From assembly GCF_022682495.2 (NCBI RefSeq), contig NC_071390.1:155720583-155784582 (forward strand): 64,000 bases of DNA, in the 5' to 3' direction. This document shows, piece by piece, positions 10,871 through 22,274 of the stretch; within the stretch, counting starts at the first letter, position 1, and the number at the start of each line of letters is the position of its first letter. Made by a program: the position numbers and the translations under genes. The notes beneath the pieces are model-generated. The model saw only the letters and a list, made by a program, of their open reading frames with translations, was not told the origin of the DNA and made no database searches. Origin of the DNA: Desmodus rotundus. Its lineage: Eukaryota; Chordata; Mammalia; Chiroptera; Phyllostomidae.

Positions 10871-11437
10871 CTTGTGCCTCGATTATCTCTTGATTCTAAG
10901 CTCCAGCGCTTCACACATTATTACAGTTTTCTTAAGCTTCCGGAACAAGGATGTGTTTCGCAGTTGTTAATCTTTTTGTTTGTGAAGACGAAAATTTGGA
11001 TTTAAACAATATGAAAATTAGCCTGGATGTACAATCTGAGTATCTGAATCTGTGACGGTGCCTTGTGGGTTGTTTTCTCTGCCACACATTCCACGTCAGC
11101 AGAACTGTCCTTCCAGTGAAACTAAAGAGCATGCTGATCTTTGAGTGTGCGAGCCGCAGTAGCTCTGCGGAGGGTTAGGTTACAGGCTGGAAGAAAACAA
11201 GCACCTGAACAAATAAAAGCAAAGAAGCTACAATTTGCATCAATAAGCACAAAAAAGCAACTTCACAAAGCAAATGAGAGATAGCAGGCTGGGTGCTGTT
11301 CAGTGAGCACATTCTCGGCCTTCCCCCTGGCCTCCTACCAGAGGTGCACTGGGGGCAGAGGCTCTGGTCGGTGGTTGGTCTTCACTCTGTTCAGGGCCGG
11401 ATCCTGTGGGGTCACAGGAAGCAACCTGTGAAGGAAG
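10871..11437. other. Unique DNA, no feature seen
   Basis: No repeat, RNA gene or coding signal was recognised between the MIR and the VES insertion. Confidence 0.3.
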
Positions 11438-11450
11438 GAATCTTGTGTCT

Positions 11451-11664
11451 TTTTTTAAACAGGATCTTATTTATTTATTTTTAGAGAGAGGGGAAGGGAG
11501 GGAGAAAGAAAGGGAGAGAAACATCAATGTGTGGTTGCCTCTCAAGTGCCCCGAATGAGAACCTGGCCTGCAACCCAGGCATGTGTCCTGACTGAGAATC
11601 GAACCGGCAACCTTTTGGTGTGCAGACTGGCACTCAATCCACTGAACCACACCAATCAGGGCTG
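11451..11664 (-). mobile_element. VES SINE (bat tRNA-derived), antisense
   Basis: Reading left to right it shows the reversed A-rich tail (tcttatttatttatttttag), reversed pyrimidine block (agagaggggaagggaggg), ggcatgtgtcctgactgag, and the reversed head ending ccaatcagggc. An imperfect 13-bp duplication (gaatcttgtgtct at 11438-11450 and gaacctagtgtct at 11665-11677, 11 of 13 matching) brackets it. Confidence 0.9.
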
Positions 11665-11820
11665 GAACCTAGTGTCTCACACACCAACAGGTTCCCCTTA
11701 AACTTCAGCATTGTTCCCACATATGTCGCAAAGTCGCAGGACCTAGACCTGGCATCAAATCCTGGGAACCACTTCTAAATGAGCGACCACGGCTGTCTTA
11801 CCCCATTTCACAAATCATTT

Positions 11821-12018
11821 CAGGGGATGGAAGATGACAGCCCACAAGCCACATCCAGCCAACTGTCTGGTTTTTGTTTTTTTGCAGCCCGCAACAATGG
11901 GTTTTTACATTTTTAAAGTCTTAGAAAAATAATCAAAAGAATATTATTTGTGTCACAGATGAAAAATTATCTGATCTTCACATTTCAGCATCCATTTGTT
12001 GTTTTATTTGAACACAGA
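11821..12018. mobile_element. hAT-Charlie type element, left part
   Basis: Begins with caggggatgg at 11821, followed by agcccacaagccacatccag and gttttatttgaacacag at 12001-12017. These fit an ancient mammalian non-autonomous hAT with CAGGGG termini. It breaks off at 12018 and resumes at 12514 after a MaLR LTR. No 8-bp duplication remains legible. Confidence 0.65.
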
Positions 12019-12513
12019 TGTGGCAGACAGAATTCTAAGATGGTCCCCAATATCCCCTTCCCCCCCAGTATACATGCTCTACAGAATCTCTCCTCTTCTT
12101 AAGTGTGGGTGGGACCAGTGAACAGAAGCTATCACTCTCATGACTATGTTCCCTTAGAAAGCAGATGAAGGGATTTTGCAGATGTGATTAAGGTCTTTAA
12201 GCAGTTGTGTTTGAGGTATCCAAAGGAAAATTACCCTGGGTGGGCCTGCCCTAATTAGGTAGGCCCGGCTTCCATGAGTTAAACAGCTGCAAGCAAATGA
12301 ATTCTGCCAACAAACACTTGAACTTGGAAAAATACCCCAAGCCTCAGATGAGACTGCAGCCCATACTGACACCTTGATTGTGACCATGTGAGACCCTGGG
12401 CAGAGAACCCAGCTAAGGTGACTCCTAACCCACGGAAATCAAAAGATAAACGTAATCTGCTTTAAGTCGCTAAGTTTGTAGTAACTTATTACAGGACTAT
12501 AAAAGCAATACGA
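12019..12513 (+). mobile_element. MaLR-type LTR (ERVL-MaLR) inserted in hAT
   Basis: Contains agaattctaagatggtcccc, gattttgcagatgtgattaa, tcagatgagactgcagccc, gacaccttgattgtgacc and a terminal ctttaagtcgctaagtttg followed by gtaacttattacagg. This order matches MaLR solo LTRs known from mammals. It interrupts the hAT element, so it is younger than that element. It carries no coding sequence. Confidence 0.7.
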
Positions 12514-12649
12514 TAGGCGTGCTCATTTGTTTAAGTATCGTCTATGGCTGCTTTGAGGCTATAACAGTGGAGCTGAGTAGCTGAAACCTATTTGACCACA
12601 TAAACCTGCAAAACATAAAATATTTACAGAAAAAGTCGGCAACCCCCTG
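12514..12649. mobile_element. hAT-Charlie type element, right part
   Basis: Continues the element broken at 12018: gctcatttgtttaagtatcg, tctatggctgctttgagg, ctgagtagctgaaacc, aaaatatttacagaaaaagt, then the terminus cggcaaccccctg. The two halves align to one consensus with only the LTR between them. Confidence 0.65.
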
Positions 12650-13480
12650 GTTCTATAAGTACAACCCAGCATCATCACACACACCAACCGCACTACAACT
12701 ATATGACAAGGGTCACGCTGTGGTTGCACAAATAACAGATGTCTCTCTATAACAGTTTATCTTACCCATTTAGTTACAGAAACTGACACGTGGATTGTGA
12801 TGCTCCCTTAAGAAGACATATGCTTCTGAATTATCTCATGAAAAGGCTCCTTTCTTTCCCAGTCCCTGAACTCATTTGGAAACAAACCAGAATTTTATAA
12901 TTAAGTAATTTTAAACTCCAAACTACTTCAAACTACAGACAAAATAACTATGCTCGATTATACAAGAAATGCTCGATATTGTTATCGCCTAATACTGCAA
13001 TCAACTTCGCCCCGCAGCTACAATTACGTGGGCTTCTACGTTGCTGCTGTTTGGGTGAGTTCGCTGTGTAGAGACGCAGAGCGCGCACAGCTGCTGCGCA
13101 GCAGCCACCAGACCCATCGCAGCCGGCGTGGGCACAGTTTCCCGGGCCACCGCAGGGTTCCTGCAGCCTGTGCCCTCTCCTGCCACATCAGGTCTGAGCG
13201 ACGCATTTGTTCAGAAAACATCCAGGAATGTCAACTTTACCAGCTGGAGATTTAGTAGCAAAGAGGACAGGTGGCTACCGCTACCTGTGTACAATCGAAT
13301 GAAGAAAACGTGATTTAAATAGGAAATTAAAACTGAAAGAAGTAAGCACAGTGCTGTTGAAACATACATCAGGGTCCTAACCTAACGGGTGTCCGAAGTC
13401 TTCTCTAAGGAAGTGCTGCCTAAGCTGTGATCGACGAATCTACACTCACCACAAGCTGAGTGTGCCCGCTTCTCACCCAG
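12650..13480. other. Unique DNA with a small CpG-rich patch
   Basis: Mostly AT-rich, but about 13060-13170 is dense in CpG (gacgcagagcgcgcac and neighbours) and holds a perfect 16-bp palindrome at 13090-13105. It is too short to call a CpG island. No first-exon or transcription-start evidence is visible. Confidence 0.35.
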
Positions 13481-13499
13481 TGGACGCCTTGGCAGCACT

Positions 13500-13585
13500 G
13501 GCTGTGCACTGGAGTCATCTGGGAGAGCTTGTTTGAAATCCTGATGCCCAGGCTGTGCGGCGGACCAGTTACAGCAGTGTCTCAA
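13500..13585 (+). repeat. MER5-like hAT fragment
   Basis: The block ggagtcatctgggagagctt followed by gtttgaaatcctgatgccc fits the middle of MER5-type elements. Both ends have decayed, so no terminal repeat or duplication can be read. Confidence 0.45.
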
Positions 13586-13734
13586 AGCCGGGACAAGGCA
13601 ACGATGTATATTTTGAAGCTTCCTAGGCGATCACACTAAATATTTAAATTCGACAGCCAATCTATACTCATCTTGTCCTCTTGTTCTCCTGTTAGAGTGA
13701 AGGGGGCATTGCTCTGCGGAGCCCAGGCAAATCC

Positions 13735-14144
13735 TTCCTCACTGTTCTTCCATATTCCATCCCACCCACCGTGTCAAGAAATCTAGTGGTGATCTCTTGT
13801 CTCTTCTTTCTTCAACTTCACACTCACTATTGGCTCCTCCCATGTTCAAATCTCACATATTTTATAAATCCCCATGGCCCCACATCATCCCCCCACTTTG
13901 CAGCCAAACTTCCTCAAAGAGTGGTCTACACTGTTGCTCTATCCCACTCACTCTTCAGCGAACACATACCTGGTGTCAGTCCCCAGCTCTTGCTAAGATT
14001 ACCGATAACGACCTTGTCACTAAACACTATCAACCTTTCTGTTCTCATCCCATGAGATCTCTCAGCAGCATTTGCCATAAGGGGTCCCTCCACTCCCCAC
14101 TGTCTCAGAACAGTTTCTCTTCTTTGGAATTTCCTGAGGTTTTA
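13735..14144 (+). repeat. L2 LINE ORF2-end/3' region, sense, part 1
   Basis: A pyrimidine-rich stretch carries sense L2 landmarks such as gagatctctcagcagcatttg near 14054. It resumes after a VES insertion with gtaggtgacctcatctcccc. It has many stops, so it is a dead copy. Confidence 0.6.
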
Positions 14145-14159
14145 AGCTGTATCTTTTTT

Positions 14160-14379
14160 TAAAAAAGACTTTGTTTATTTATTTTTAGAGAGAGGGGAAT
14201 GGAGGGAGAAACAAAAGGAGAGAAACATGGATGTGAGAGAGAAACATCAATTGTTTGCCTCTTGCACGCGCCCTGACTGGGGACTGAAAACAACCCAGAT
14301 AATTGCCCTGGCTGGGAATTGAACTGGTGACTTTTCGCTTTGTGGAACAATGCCCAGCAGAGCCACCCGGGTCAGGGCT
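14160..14379 (-). mobile_element. VES SINE, antisense, inserted in L2
   Basis: Reversed tail (ctttgtttatttatttttag), reversed pyrimidine block, a duplicated-looking gagaaacat block, and a reversed head ending gggtcagggc. Imperfect flanking repeats start with agctgtatctttt at 14145 and agctggatttttt at 14380. It splits the surrounding L2 copy. Confidence 0.85.
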
Positions 14380-14394
14380 AGCTGGATTTTTTTT

Positions 14395-14489
14395 CTCATC
14401 CTACCCTCCTCTATTTTTTCTGTAGGTGACCTCATCTCCCCCAATGGCAGCAAGTACTACCCTTATACTAATGAATTTTTAATGTTCTA
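14395..14489 (+). repeat. L2 LINE, part 2
   Basis: Continues the L2 copy broken by the VES insertion: gtaggtgacctcatctcccc, caatggcagcaagtactacc and cttatactaatgaattttt match consecutive consensus positions. Confidence 0.55.
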
Positions 14490-14603
14490 GACTAGTGTTT
14501 ATCAAATTATGGTCTGGTCTCTGCAGAGACTGTTAGTTAAGATTCCAGAGCCTAATCCAAGATCTGCTGAAATAGACTCTCTGAGTGTGGGGCCCACGTA
14601 TCC
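14490..14603 (+). repeat. MER5-like fragment within L2
   Basis: Reads agtgtttatcaaattatggtc near the start and ctctctgagtgtggggccca at the end, as in MER5-type hAT elements. L2-like sequence (tatccaacttcctacgggat) follows at about 14607. The fragment therefore also appears to sit inside the L2 copy. Confidence 0.45.
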
Positions 14604-14665
14604 AACTTCCTACGGGATATGTCTATGTGGATATTTAACAGGTATTTTAAATGCATTATCTACAC
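14604..14665 (+). repeat. L2 LINE, part 3
   Basis: tatccaacttcctacgggat, gtctatgtggatatttaac and aggtatt match the L2 block that follows the part seen before 14489. Confidence 0.5.
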
Positions 14666-14689
14666 AATGGATATTCTCAATGTTAACAT

Positions 14690-15055
14690 CCGATTGCCTT
14701 CTTCCTCCCCATCCACATGGAAAGCAACACCTCGCAGCCGCTTTTGGAGTTAGGCACAGTCACGTGGCTAGTGCTACCCAAGGACTGAAAACAGAAGTGA
14801 TGTGCATCACTTCCAGCCTGAGGCAGTGACCTCGGTCTCTCTTCCACTGCCCTGGGAACCTGAGAGTCGTGGTGAGACAGCAGAGCCACCAGATGAAAGG
14901 GACTGCTTTTCTTTCGCTGCTTGGAAGAGAGCTGTCCTCAAGAGCCGCCAAAGGCACAACAGACATTGTGTGATTAAGGATTAAGCCTTTGTTGGGTTAA
15001 GTCCCTTGATTTTGTGATGTATTTATTATAGGAGCATAATTCAGCTCATCCAAAG
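14690..15055 (+). mobile_element. MLT1-like MaLR LTR, sense
   Basis: Carries agtcacgtggctagtgc, gaagtgatgtgcatcacttc, a central ccaccagatgaaaggg block, and a terminus with ttgggttaagtcccttgat, tttattataggagcataatt and cagctcatcc. This is the usual MLT1 3' ending. A copy of the same type lies in the opposite orientation at 19215-19570. Confidence 0.6.
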
Positions 15056-16734
15056 TAGAAGTATGTGATCTCTCTGCCTCCTCCCATTTCCAGCTTGTTC
15101 CTCTGTCTAGTGTTCTCTTCCCACTCAACTGGTGAGGCCGGAAACTCAGCGTCTGCAGTGAGTCAATATTCTCTTCTATTTTTCATGTTTTCTTAGAGAG
15201 GAGTGGTCATCCCTCCACACTCCAGAAAGGATCCGGAAAAACTGAAAGGGACCACACAATTGAATGCTGGGGCACCACGGCCACATGGGAACAGACAGTC
15301 TCATCCTCCTGGGACACTAGGAGCCAACAGTTCAATTATCCAACAGACATGTAGGAAGCACCCACTACAGAAGTATGTAATTCACTGTAGGTGTAGAAAG
15401 AGGTAGGACCTGGGCCCTATCTTCAAGGAGCCTAAAGGAAACTGTTATAGCTCTCAGCAAGGACTTAAGTCACTCCCCAAACCTTAAATGAAGTGAGTGG
15501 TCCAGCTCCGGACACACTCTCTGTCTAATCACCTGCAATCTTTTCAGAATTCTAAGATCATTTTCTGCTCTGAATTACTCGATGCTCCATAGATTTCAGT
15601 AACAATAGTTCAGTCAAAGAGCTTTGCCAAATCTACTTTCTGCATCATGAATCGCAGCTCCTTTGCAGTCTAGTCAGGTTTCCAAGACCTGTGGGTTCCT
15701 TTTCTCCTCCTCTGCCTTTGTTTGTCCTCTTGCTGTCTGTCTGGTGGGCACAGGTGGGGCAGGCACTGAGGATGGGAGGAAAAAACAAGTTGATCTGGAA
15801 ATACATTTTAAGTCCCAGTTTTTTCCAAACTGGGTGAAGATGTCCACACTACCTGCTAGCCCTGTGCGATTATTCATGCAAACATGCTAATATTTGCTAG
15901 TGAAACTGGCCCATGGGAACCCGAGAGAATCCTGGTAAAAGTCAATTTTCAGGAAACCAATGACTTTTTACACTACCAAATTCCAACCATTCTAACCTCA
16001 CAACCAAAAGGCACGCAAACCTCACATTCAAAACCCTCAATGGCAATTCCATGACCCACCAGAATCTTAAGAAATTAACAACTCTACCCTCAGATTCCGG
16101 CTCCTCAAAGACAAGTTGATTTTTAATGGCATGTCCCACACTCAGTGCGTATCAGCATATACATGACAGTTTTGCCTCCAAAAGAACGCGTAGTAAAGCT
16201 ACTGAAGTGCTTGGTGCTTTTCTAGCTACAAGACCCCAAACACAGAGTCTGCCCACTGAAGCAACAAAGTAAAGTTGATTGACAAGAACCTAAGAGGCTA
16301 AGAGAGAGAATACTGAACTGCATGCTGCTTTAAAGGACAATACATCACCCAAAGAAGGAAGAGAATGAACCTCTCTGTTGCTTCTATATGTTAACTTAAA
16401 TCAAAGAAAATCGTGGCATCGAGTAAGCTCATTGGTGTTAGATGTAACCTTCATCTTCTTTTGCCTTATGATGATTTTTTTCTAAACCAAATATTGAAAA
16501 ATAGAGGGAAACGTTATCACAATTTTAAACCAAAGTCCTTTTGGATGAGCGGTAAATGTGACATCCGCAGTAGTCACATGACCTGAAGGTTACATGAGAG
16601 GTTGGTTTTAAAATGAAGAGAACAGACAAATGAATACTCCATGTTGGTTCTCTATGGACACTATTTAATAAACCATGAGGAGGGTCAGAAGGAGTGGGCC
16701 CTGCCTCCTACAACAATTACTCAGGTCAGCGCAC
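15056..16734. other. Unique DNA, no feature seen
   Basis: About 1.7 kb without a recognisable repeat, RNA gene or supported coding frame. The opposed frames at 15663-15890 and 15674-15877 mirror each other on the two strands, which argues against either being real. Confidence 0.35.
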
Positions 16735-16955
16735 AGCGGGGAGTGCACTGAAGTGCCTAAGAGTTCAAGAGACCTGGGTTCGAATCCAGCCCTAACTTTC
16801 TATTTGTGCGGCCTTGGGAAAGTCTAAGCCCCAGTGCCCTTGCGTGCAAAATGGACCATCATCCAGCTGTTGGAAACATTAAATGAGGTAATTAAAGCCA
16901 ATATTTTGAGCAATGCTTCATACATAACAGATACTCAATAAATGCTAGCTATCGC
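16735..16955 (+). repeat. MIR SINE, sense
   Basis: Includes agagacctgggttcgaatcc, agccctaactttc, cggccttgggaaag, catcatccagctgttgg and acagatactcaataaatgct, which is the MIR order from core to 3' end. Confidence 0.8.
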
Positions 16956-18379
16956 CATTGTTATGCAGGTTGTTAAACAAATGATCCCCCAAAGCCACCT
17001 GCCCCACCTTCCCCTTCTCTACTGATAAAACGATGTCAGAGCAATCCCATTTTTCTAAACCAGATGGAAATCAGAGAATTTTAAGCTTCTAGAAATAAAA
17101 TTGTTTGAAATACAAACCTCTTCACAATAAACAATACGACTCCAAGAAAGAGCTTGTCATCCAAAGGAGGCTCTCTGATTTCCCGACCTCGCTCTGAGAT
17201 CCGCTCTGTGACACAGACATGCTGAGGCGGCAGCAGTGAGCCACCGCCAGGCCGGCCCACCACTAGTGCGTGTCGGTGGAAAATCCCCGAACCCTGTGGC
17301 AGAGGCACCAGAACCCAGACGTTAGTCCTGGGAGACGAAGCTTGCTGAGCAGCAAAATTACAGCCTTAGTAAGTGCTGTAAGTTCTTTCCAAAAAGGAAA
17401 GATGAGAGGCCCACAGTTCTTTGTCCTCCAAGTGACCTGCAGCCATCTTCCCCCACACAGGCTACCAACCGAAGTGGCCCTCTATGAGAAGAACAAGGGA
17501 GGCAGAGAGAAGCCACTTCCTCCTGCTTATACCCTGACCAAGAATTCATCCGATAGACTGCTTCTGAATAGCTTTGGTTGGGAGTCAGAATAAAAGAAAC
17601 TTTGAACTGAGTCTAAGCTGTCCTTCTCAGCCATCCTCACACCTGGTCAGGTCTTCCCCCTCCCTCTTCTGAGGCCCCCATTGCTCACGGATCATAGCAC
17701 ACTTCCCTGCCTTGTCCAAATGTGCCCCCATAATTCCTCGTGCTTCAGGTGGCTACTGCCGTCCAACCAGAGTTAACAAGTAGGTTGGATCCCACTTGCT
17801 AACACTGACAGAGACTGAGTTTTATGCAGACAACAAAAATGCTGAGCAACTCTAAGTGGAAGGAATTAAGAAGCCCAAACCAGCTTGGGCTGCCACTATT
17901 TTCCAATCCAGCAAGAGCATACAGTAAAGAATATTGCTATCTATTGGCCGTCTCACTCTAGACTTCGATTGTTTTCATGGCTTTTGAATCTCACGTGCAT
18001 TTTAAAATTGCCTCTCCATTTCTAAGATGTTTCTGACTCACTTCTTTTGCATCCTCTTAAAAACACGGTGGCCATTCAGGGGCCAGGTCTGGCCTCTCCA
18101 TCTAAGAGCACTTTTCCACTTGAGACCTTTCAACATTTAATACCTGTCAGCATCACCAGCAGTAGAGCGATGAGTGAGTGAGCTCAACCTTTCCCTGGAA
18201 GTGGTGATTTAACGTGTGAATTATACGGTTATTAGAATGGGTGTCAGGGAAACAGTGTAATATATGTAACGTGGAGGCTGATGGAACTGGAGGAGCTGAA
18301 ACTGTCCGGATGATTTCTGGTGCTCCTTTTAATGCTATGTCAATTACTCTTATGACCAATCATTCAAAGCTGTCTATTA
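16956..18379. other. Unique DNA, no feature seen
   Basis: No repeat family could be assigned over this stretch. Frames of 60-110 codons appear on both strands with no splice or codon support. Confidence 0.3.
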
Positions 18380-18382
18380 CCT

Positions 18383-18510
18383 TCTAATAATAATAATAAT
18401 ATTTTTCACTTAATGTTGTGCCTTTCACCAGGGGATTTCAAAGAGCTTTGCAAACATTCATTAGCACTTTATGAAGTAGGCAGGTAATATATAAATACCA
18501 AGTCACATGT
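18383..18510 (-). repeat. (TAA)n tract and antisense MIR/CR1-type relic
   Basis: A short taataataataataat tract is followed by ggggatttcaaagagctttg, caaacattcattagcac and atgaagtaggcaggtaa. This is the layout of an antisense ancient SINE or L3/CR1 3' end. The family is not certain. Confidence 0.4.
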
Positions 18511-19210
18511 TCCTGAGAGCAGCCGTTAATAGTTCTCTTGACACCACATCAGGTTAGGGTACAAATGAAAAGAGACCTTGTAAATGAAAAGTCAGGTGTC
18601 ATCATTATCGCCATTTGCTGGGCACCCACAGAATCCTAGCAGACATGAGCCTCATTTTCTCTCTCTGAGTTGGCGGGAAAAGCAGTGTGTTTTCCTCCTC
18701 TTGCCCGCTCTCCTCATACACACAAACACCCCTTCCTGAGACAGGGAACAGACCAATGTCCAGACCACCCAGAATACTGGGTTCTTTCAGCCTCAAAAGT
18801 CTTAGAATCCCTACTACGAGGAGGCATCTCCATGGGAGAAAAATTCTGCCTGTCCTAAAAATGATCCTTACAAAAGAATCCCAAGTGCCTTCAGCCCAAT
18901 CCTCAGAACAAAGTGGAATGACTGGAATGCACACCAGAGACTGGGAAGCAGAACCATCCAGACCCTGGGTAAGGGGAGTTAGAACAAAGAGTTTGCATGT
19001 GGTCAATGACCGCCTGAAGAGCAGCCACACAAGGTGGCCCTAAGAGCCAAGGTTATGTGTACCCCAGTTGAGTAGCTGGTGACAAAAGGCAGAGGAAAAG
19101 AGTCACTCCTGAATCCCTACTTCTGAAATGTGTCTGAATTAGAAGATATAATGAGAACTAGAACCAATGGCCTAGTTTGGACATTCTTCTTGACTTCTCT
19201 CTGTGTGCGT
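18511..19210. other. Unique DNA, no feature seen
   Basis: Frames of 118 codons (+, 18687-19043) and 141 codons (-, 18605-19030) overlap almost completely on opposite strands. Such symmetry is typical of chance openness, and neither shows splice or domain support. Confidence 0.3.
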
Positions 19211-19214
19211 GTCC

Positions 19215-19570
19215 ACCCACGAGTATGTTAGTCAGGATAGGTTAGGGTAGGCTGTGATAACAAACAGGATGCTAACCAGTAAACGTTTACCTCTCATTCA
19301 CACTAAGTCCAGTGCAGGTCCAGGCAGCTCTTCGGGGCATCTGTCCTCACGTAGTGACTCACTGCTGCAGGCTTCAGTTTTGTTCACGGGCATCTTAACA
19401 TGATGCTGCCTGGCTCACGGTGGTGAAAGAAAGGGGATGGAAAATAACACACCAGCATATCAGTGCTTTCCATGGAAGGAACACGTGTCATTTTTATTCC
19501 TGGGCTATTGGCTAGAACTAGTTGCATCGTTCCACCCAACTAATGAAGAGGCAAGAAAACACAGATTTCC
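19215..19570 (-). mobile_element. MLT1-like MaLR LTR, antisense
   Basis: Starts with gttagtcaggataggttagg, then gtaggctgtgataacaaac and cactaagtccagtgcaggtc. It ends with ggctattggctagaactagt and tgcatcgttccaccc. This is the reverse complement of the MLT1-type layout seen at 14690-15055. Confidence 0.6.
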
Positions 19571-20519
19571 ATGTGTCTGAGGCCGGGAGGAAAACCGGAA
19601 ATCCCGGAGGCATCAGCAATGTCTACTACAATGTGTAAGTGCATAGTGCTGGCTTAGTTTGGTACCAAGGTGGTAGAGCCTTCTCTAGGCCTCAAGGACA
19701 GTATGACTGTGTGGGACAGAGTGCCACAATGCGTGGGTTGTTGGCCGGCCTTCCTCATGCTCTGTGCACAGGGGCGGTCTGAAAGTGAATACGCCCTCGA
19801 CGTGTTACAGCCCACGTATAGCTGAGACTGGCTTTGTGTGGCTTCCTGCACAAATCTTTCCGCCAGCGATTATTCCCCGCATGCTTTCTTTCTTATTCTC
19901 ACTCGGTGATGAAGGAAGGTGTTGGGATACCATATTCCTCTCCATCCCCAAGCCCACATTTCCTTTACACAAAGGGCATTCTCCGAGAGCAAAAACAGCA
20001 TGTAATGGGCAGAATTGTTTGTGCCAATATGTCCACATTGTCTAAGAAAGTTCTATCCTCTGTCCTGAAATTCAAAAACCAGGCATCACACTGACTGATG
20101 TATGCAGTGTTCGCCCTTGACCACTCACCAGGCACTGTCCATGTCGCTTCCTAATTGTTGTGGACGCTTTTAGGTTGGGAAGATATTTTCGCCGGAACTC
20201 TCTATCTCTTCTTTAAAACAAGAGACTTTTCTTAAGGAAGATTTTTCTTACACCAAAACAAATGCTGTGTTCCCTGTATTAGAAAGAGTGGGAAACACAA
20301 TCGGGCTCAGTGGCCCCATCAATCCTTCATTCTCCTCCGAAAACTGGTTCGGAGCAGAGTCTGCTGTGGCAGAAAAATGCCAAGGCGAACGGGAAGAAAA
20401 GGAGGACCCCTCTGCGTCATGACTAAGTTCCAGCACACTTGCATCCTAATCCTCTCCAGCAGCGGAAAGGGTGGATGTGAGAGGTGCAAGACAGAGGCAC
20501 GGACTGTTTCCTCTACTTC
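19571..20519. other. Unique DNA, no feature seen
   Basis: No recognisable repeat, RNA gene or coding exon. Mutually overlapping frames in both strands near 19760-20090 look like chance. Confidence 0.3.
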
Positions 20520-20680
20520 CAAGGTACGTGATGTTGAACAACGCTCTCTTGGCTAATCTGTGTACCTATCTGCAGAAAGGAAACCTTAATTCTGCTGACT
20601 CATAGGACTGTTGTAAGGAATAAATGAGATATCTACGTGAAATGGCACAAAGAGAGTATTTAAAATTGATTTCTTCCTCT
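20520..20680 (+). repeat. MIR SINE, 3' part, sense
   Basis: tgctgactcataggactgtt, gtaaggaataaatgagatat and ctacgtgaaatggcacaaag follow the MIR 3' half. The 5' half is not recognisable. Confidence 0.55.
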
Positions 20681-20689
20681 GGAAAGGGT

Positions 20690-20790
20690 TGGTCCATCTC
20701 CCTCTCCCTCTCTTTCTGTCAAGCTCCCTCTCTCTTCTTTCCCAAATTCTCCATCTAGCTAGCTAGCTCTCTCCTAACCTTCCCAATGTA
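20690..20790. repeat. CT-rich low-complexity tract
   Basis: Pyrimidine-rich sequence (ctccctctccctctctttct and similar) ending in a ctagctagctagct tetranucleotide run at 20755-20768. No element head is attached to it. Confidence 0.7.
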
Positions 20791-21480
20791 AGCCTCTTGT
20801 GACAAAGCTCTATTAAACGTTGGCCAACTGAAATCCCACTAGAACTTAAACACAGGGACAAAGTCTCTCACCAGATACACTAGGAGGAGGCATTAAGGGA
20901 GAATTCCTAATAACAAACTTGCCTATATTATTTATTGCTCCTTAATACAAACACACATGCAGTGATCCTTGGCATATCTTCCTTAAGAAAAATGGTTTTA
21001 ATATTAATACCCTCTCTTTTCGACTTGAGTGAAAAATATCACACAACAGAGCTAAGGGGCTTCAGGTGCCACATCTGGAAAGTAACAAGATAAGTTAACT
21101 CTTTCCCAGGAAACCCCTACCCCCAGGTTTGCACATCCCTATTAAAGTTCCTCCTGGTGTCTCCTCCTCATAAATCTCAGGTCATCTTTTGGGAAAGCCC
21201 CTCCTCTGTTCTCGGGGATTGGCACCAATCCCCTCCGCGCTCCAATCCCAGGTATAGCTCTCCAAGTCTGAACAGGTGAGTGTACAGCAGCACCTTGATG
21301 GGGGCCTCAGCAGAACGGGGAGAGGGGCAGGCCGCCCACTGCCCTGCAAAGCACAGGGAGGGCACGGACTCCCCAAAGTGAGTCCATGTGAACTGAAGGC
21401 ACGTGTGTGTGTTTATTCCCCCGTTCTGTAGCTAATGATTGTTGGGGTAGACAGACACGTTCCCCCAAGGGTTCCCCTTC
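20791..21480. other. Unique DNA, no feature seen
   Basis: AT-rich at first, GC-richer after 21180. Three overlapping reverse frames exist after 21177 but show no exon structure. Confidence 0.3.
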
Positions 21481-21910
21481 ATTCATTCTACATATATTTA
21501 TTGGGCACCTACATGTTCCAGGAACTCTCCTAGGCTTTGGGACAGTTGCTCCTCTCAGGAACCTTGTGTTCCAGCGGCGGACTGTGCTGGGGATCAGTTG
21601 GCGTCTCTGGTGTAGGCCAGCAGGGAAATGACAGTGACTGGAACTAGGGTGATGGTGGTGATGGACGGTGAACGGTGTCGGGATACTTGGAGGAAGAACC
21701 TGAGAGGGAACGCGATGTGAGGAGTAAGTTAAAAAGAGAGTCAAAGGCCCCTGGAGGGTTGGGACTTCACACTGCGCATGTAATGGTGCCCTTTACAGAG
21801 CGGGTGAAGACTGGGGGCCGAGGGTGGAGGGGACACACTAGACAACACAGTGGAGATGCCAGGCTAAGAGAAATAAATGTGGGTGTCACCCGCAGATGGG
21901 GGGACTGAAT
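21481..21910 (-). repeat. L2 LINE, antisense
   Basis: Starts with attcattctacatatattta, ttgggcacctacatgttcc and aggaactctcctaggc (reverse L2 tail). It continues with tggaactagggtgatggtgg and a decayed antisense ORF2-end region. Confidence 0.65.
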
Positions 21911-22274
21911 GCGTGGGTTGGGGCTGGGCACGCTGGTGGAGGGGAATCCAATTCACCAGCACCATCTCCAGCAGAGAGATGAAGAGCAGGCACTCCTAAC
22001 CACTCAGAAATCTCCCAGTGCTGTTTGCTCAGCAGCCAGGGCCACATTAACGTGCAGAACATTAACGTGTAGTTTCTTTCCTTCGTTCCTACTTCCAAAC
22101 TGTGTACCTTTAGGCCAGAAAAGAAGAAAAGGGCCCAGCTCTGGGACATAGACTTTTAACAGCTGTTCCCTCAGAAATGCAGAGAGAGGGCTTGACTCAC
22201 AGGGGGATCTAATTGTATTTTTTCAGTAGACACTCTCCCTCCTCATTTTATCTCTGCAGGAAAGGAAGGGATGG

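Noticed and set aside
18605..19043. Coding potential on either strand (141 and 118 codons)
   Set aside because: The two frames mirror each other on opposite strands, which usually reflects base composition. Neither has splice or motif support.
20755..20768. ctagctagctagct as a regulatory palindrome
   Set aside because: It is a short tetranucleotide run at the end of a low-complexity pyrimidine tract.
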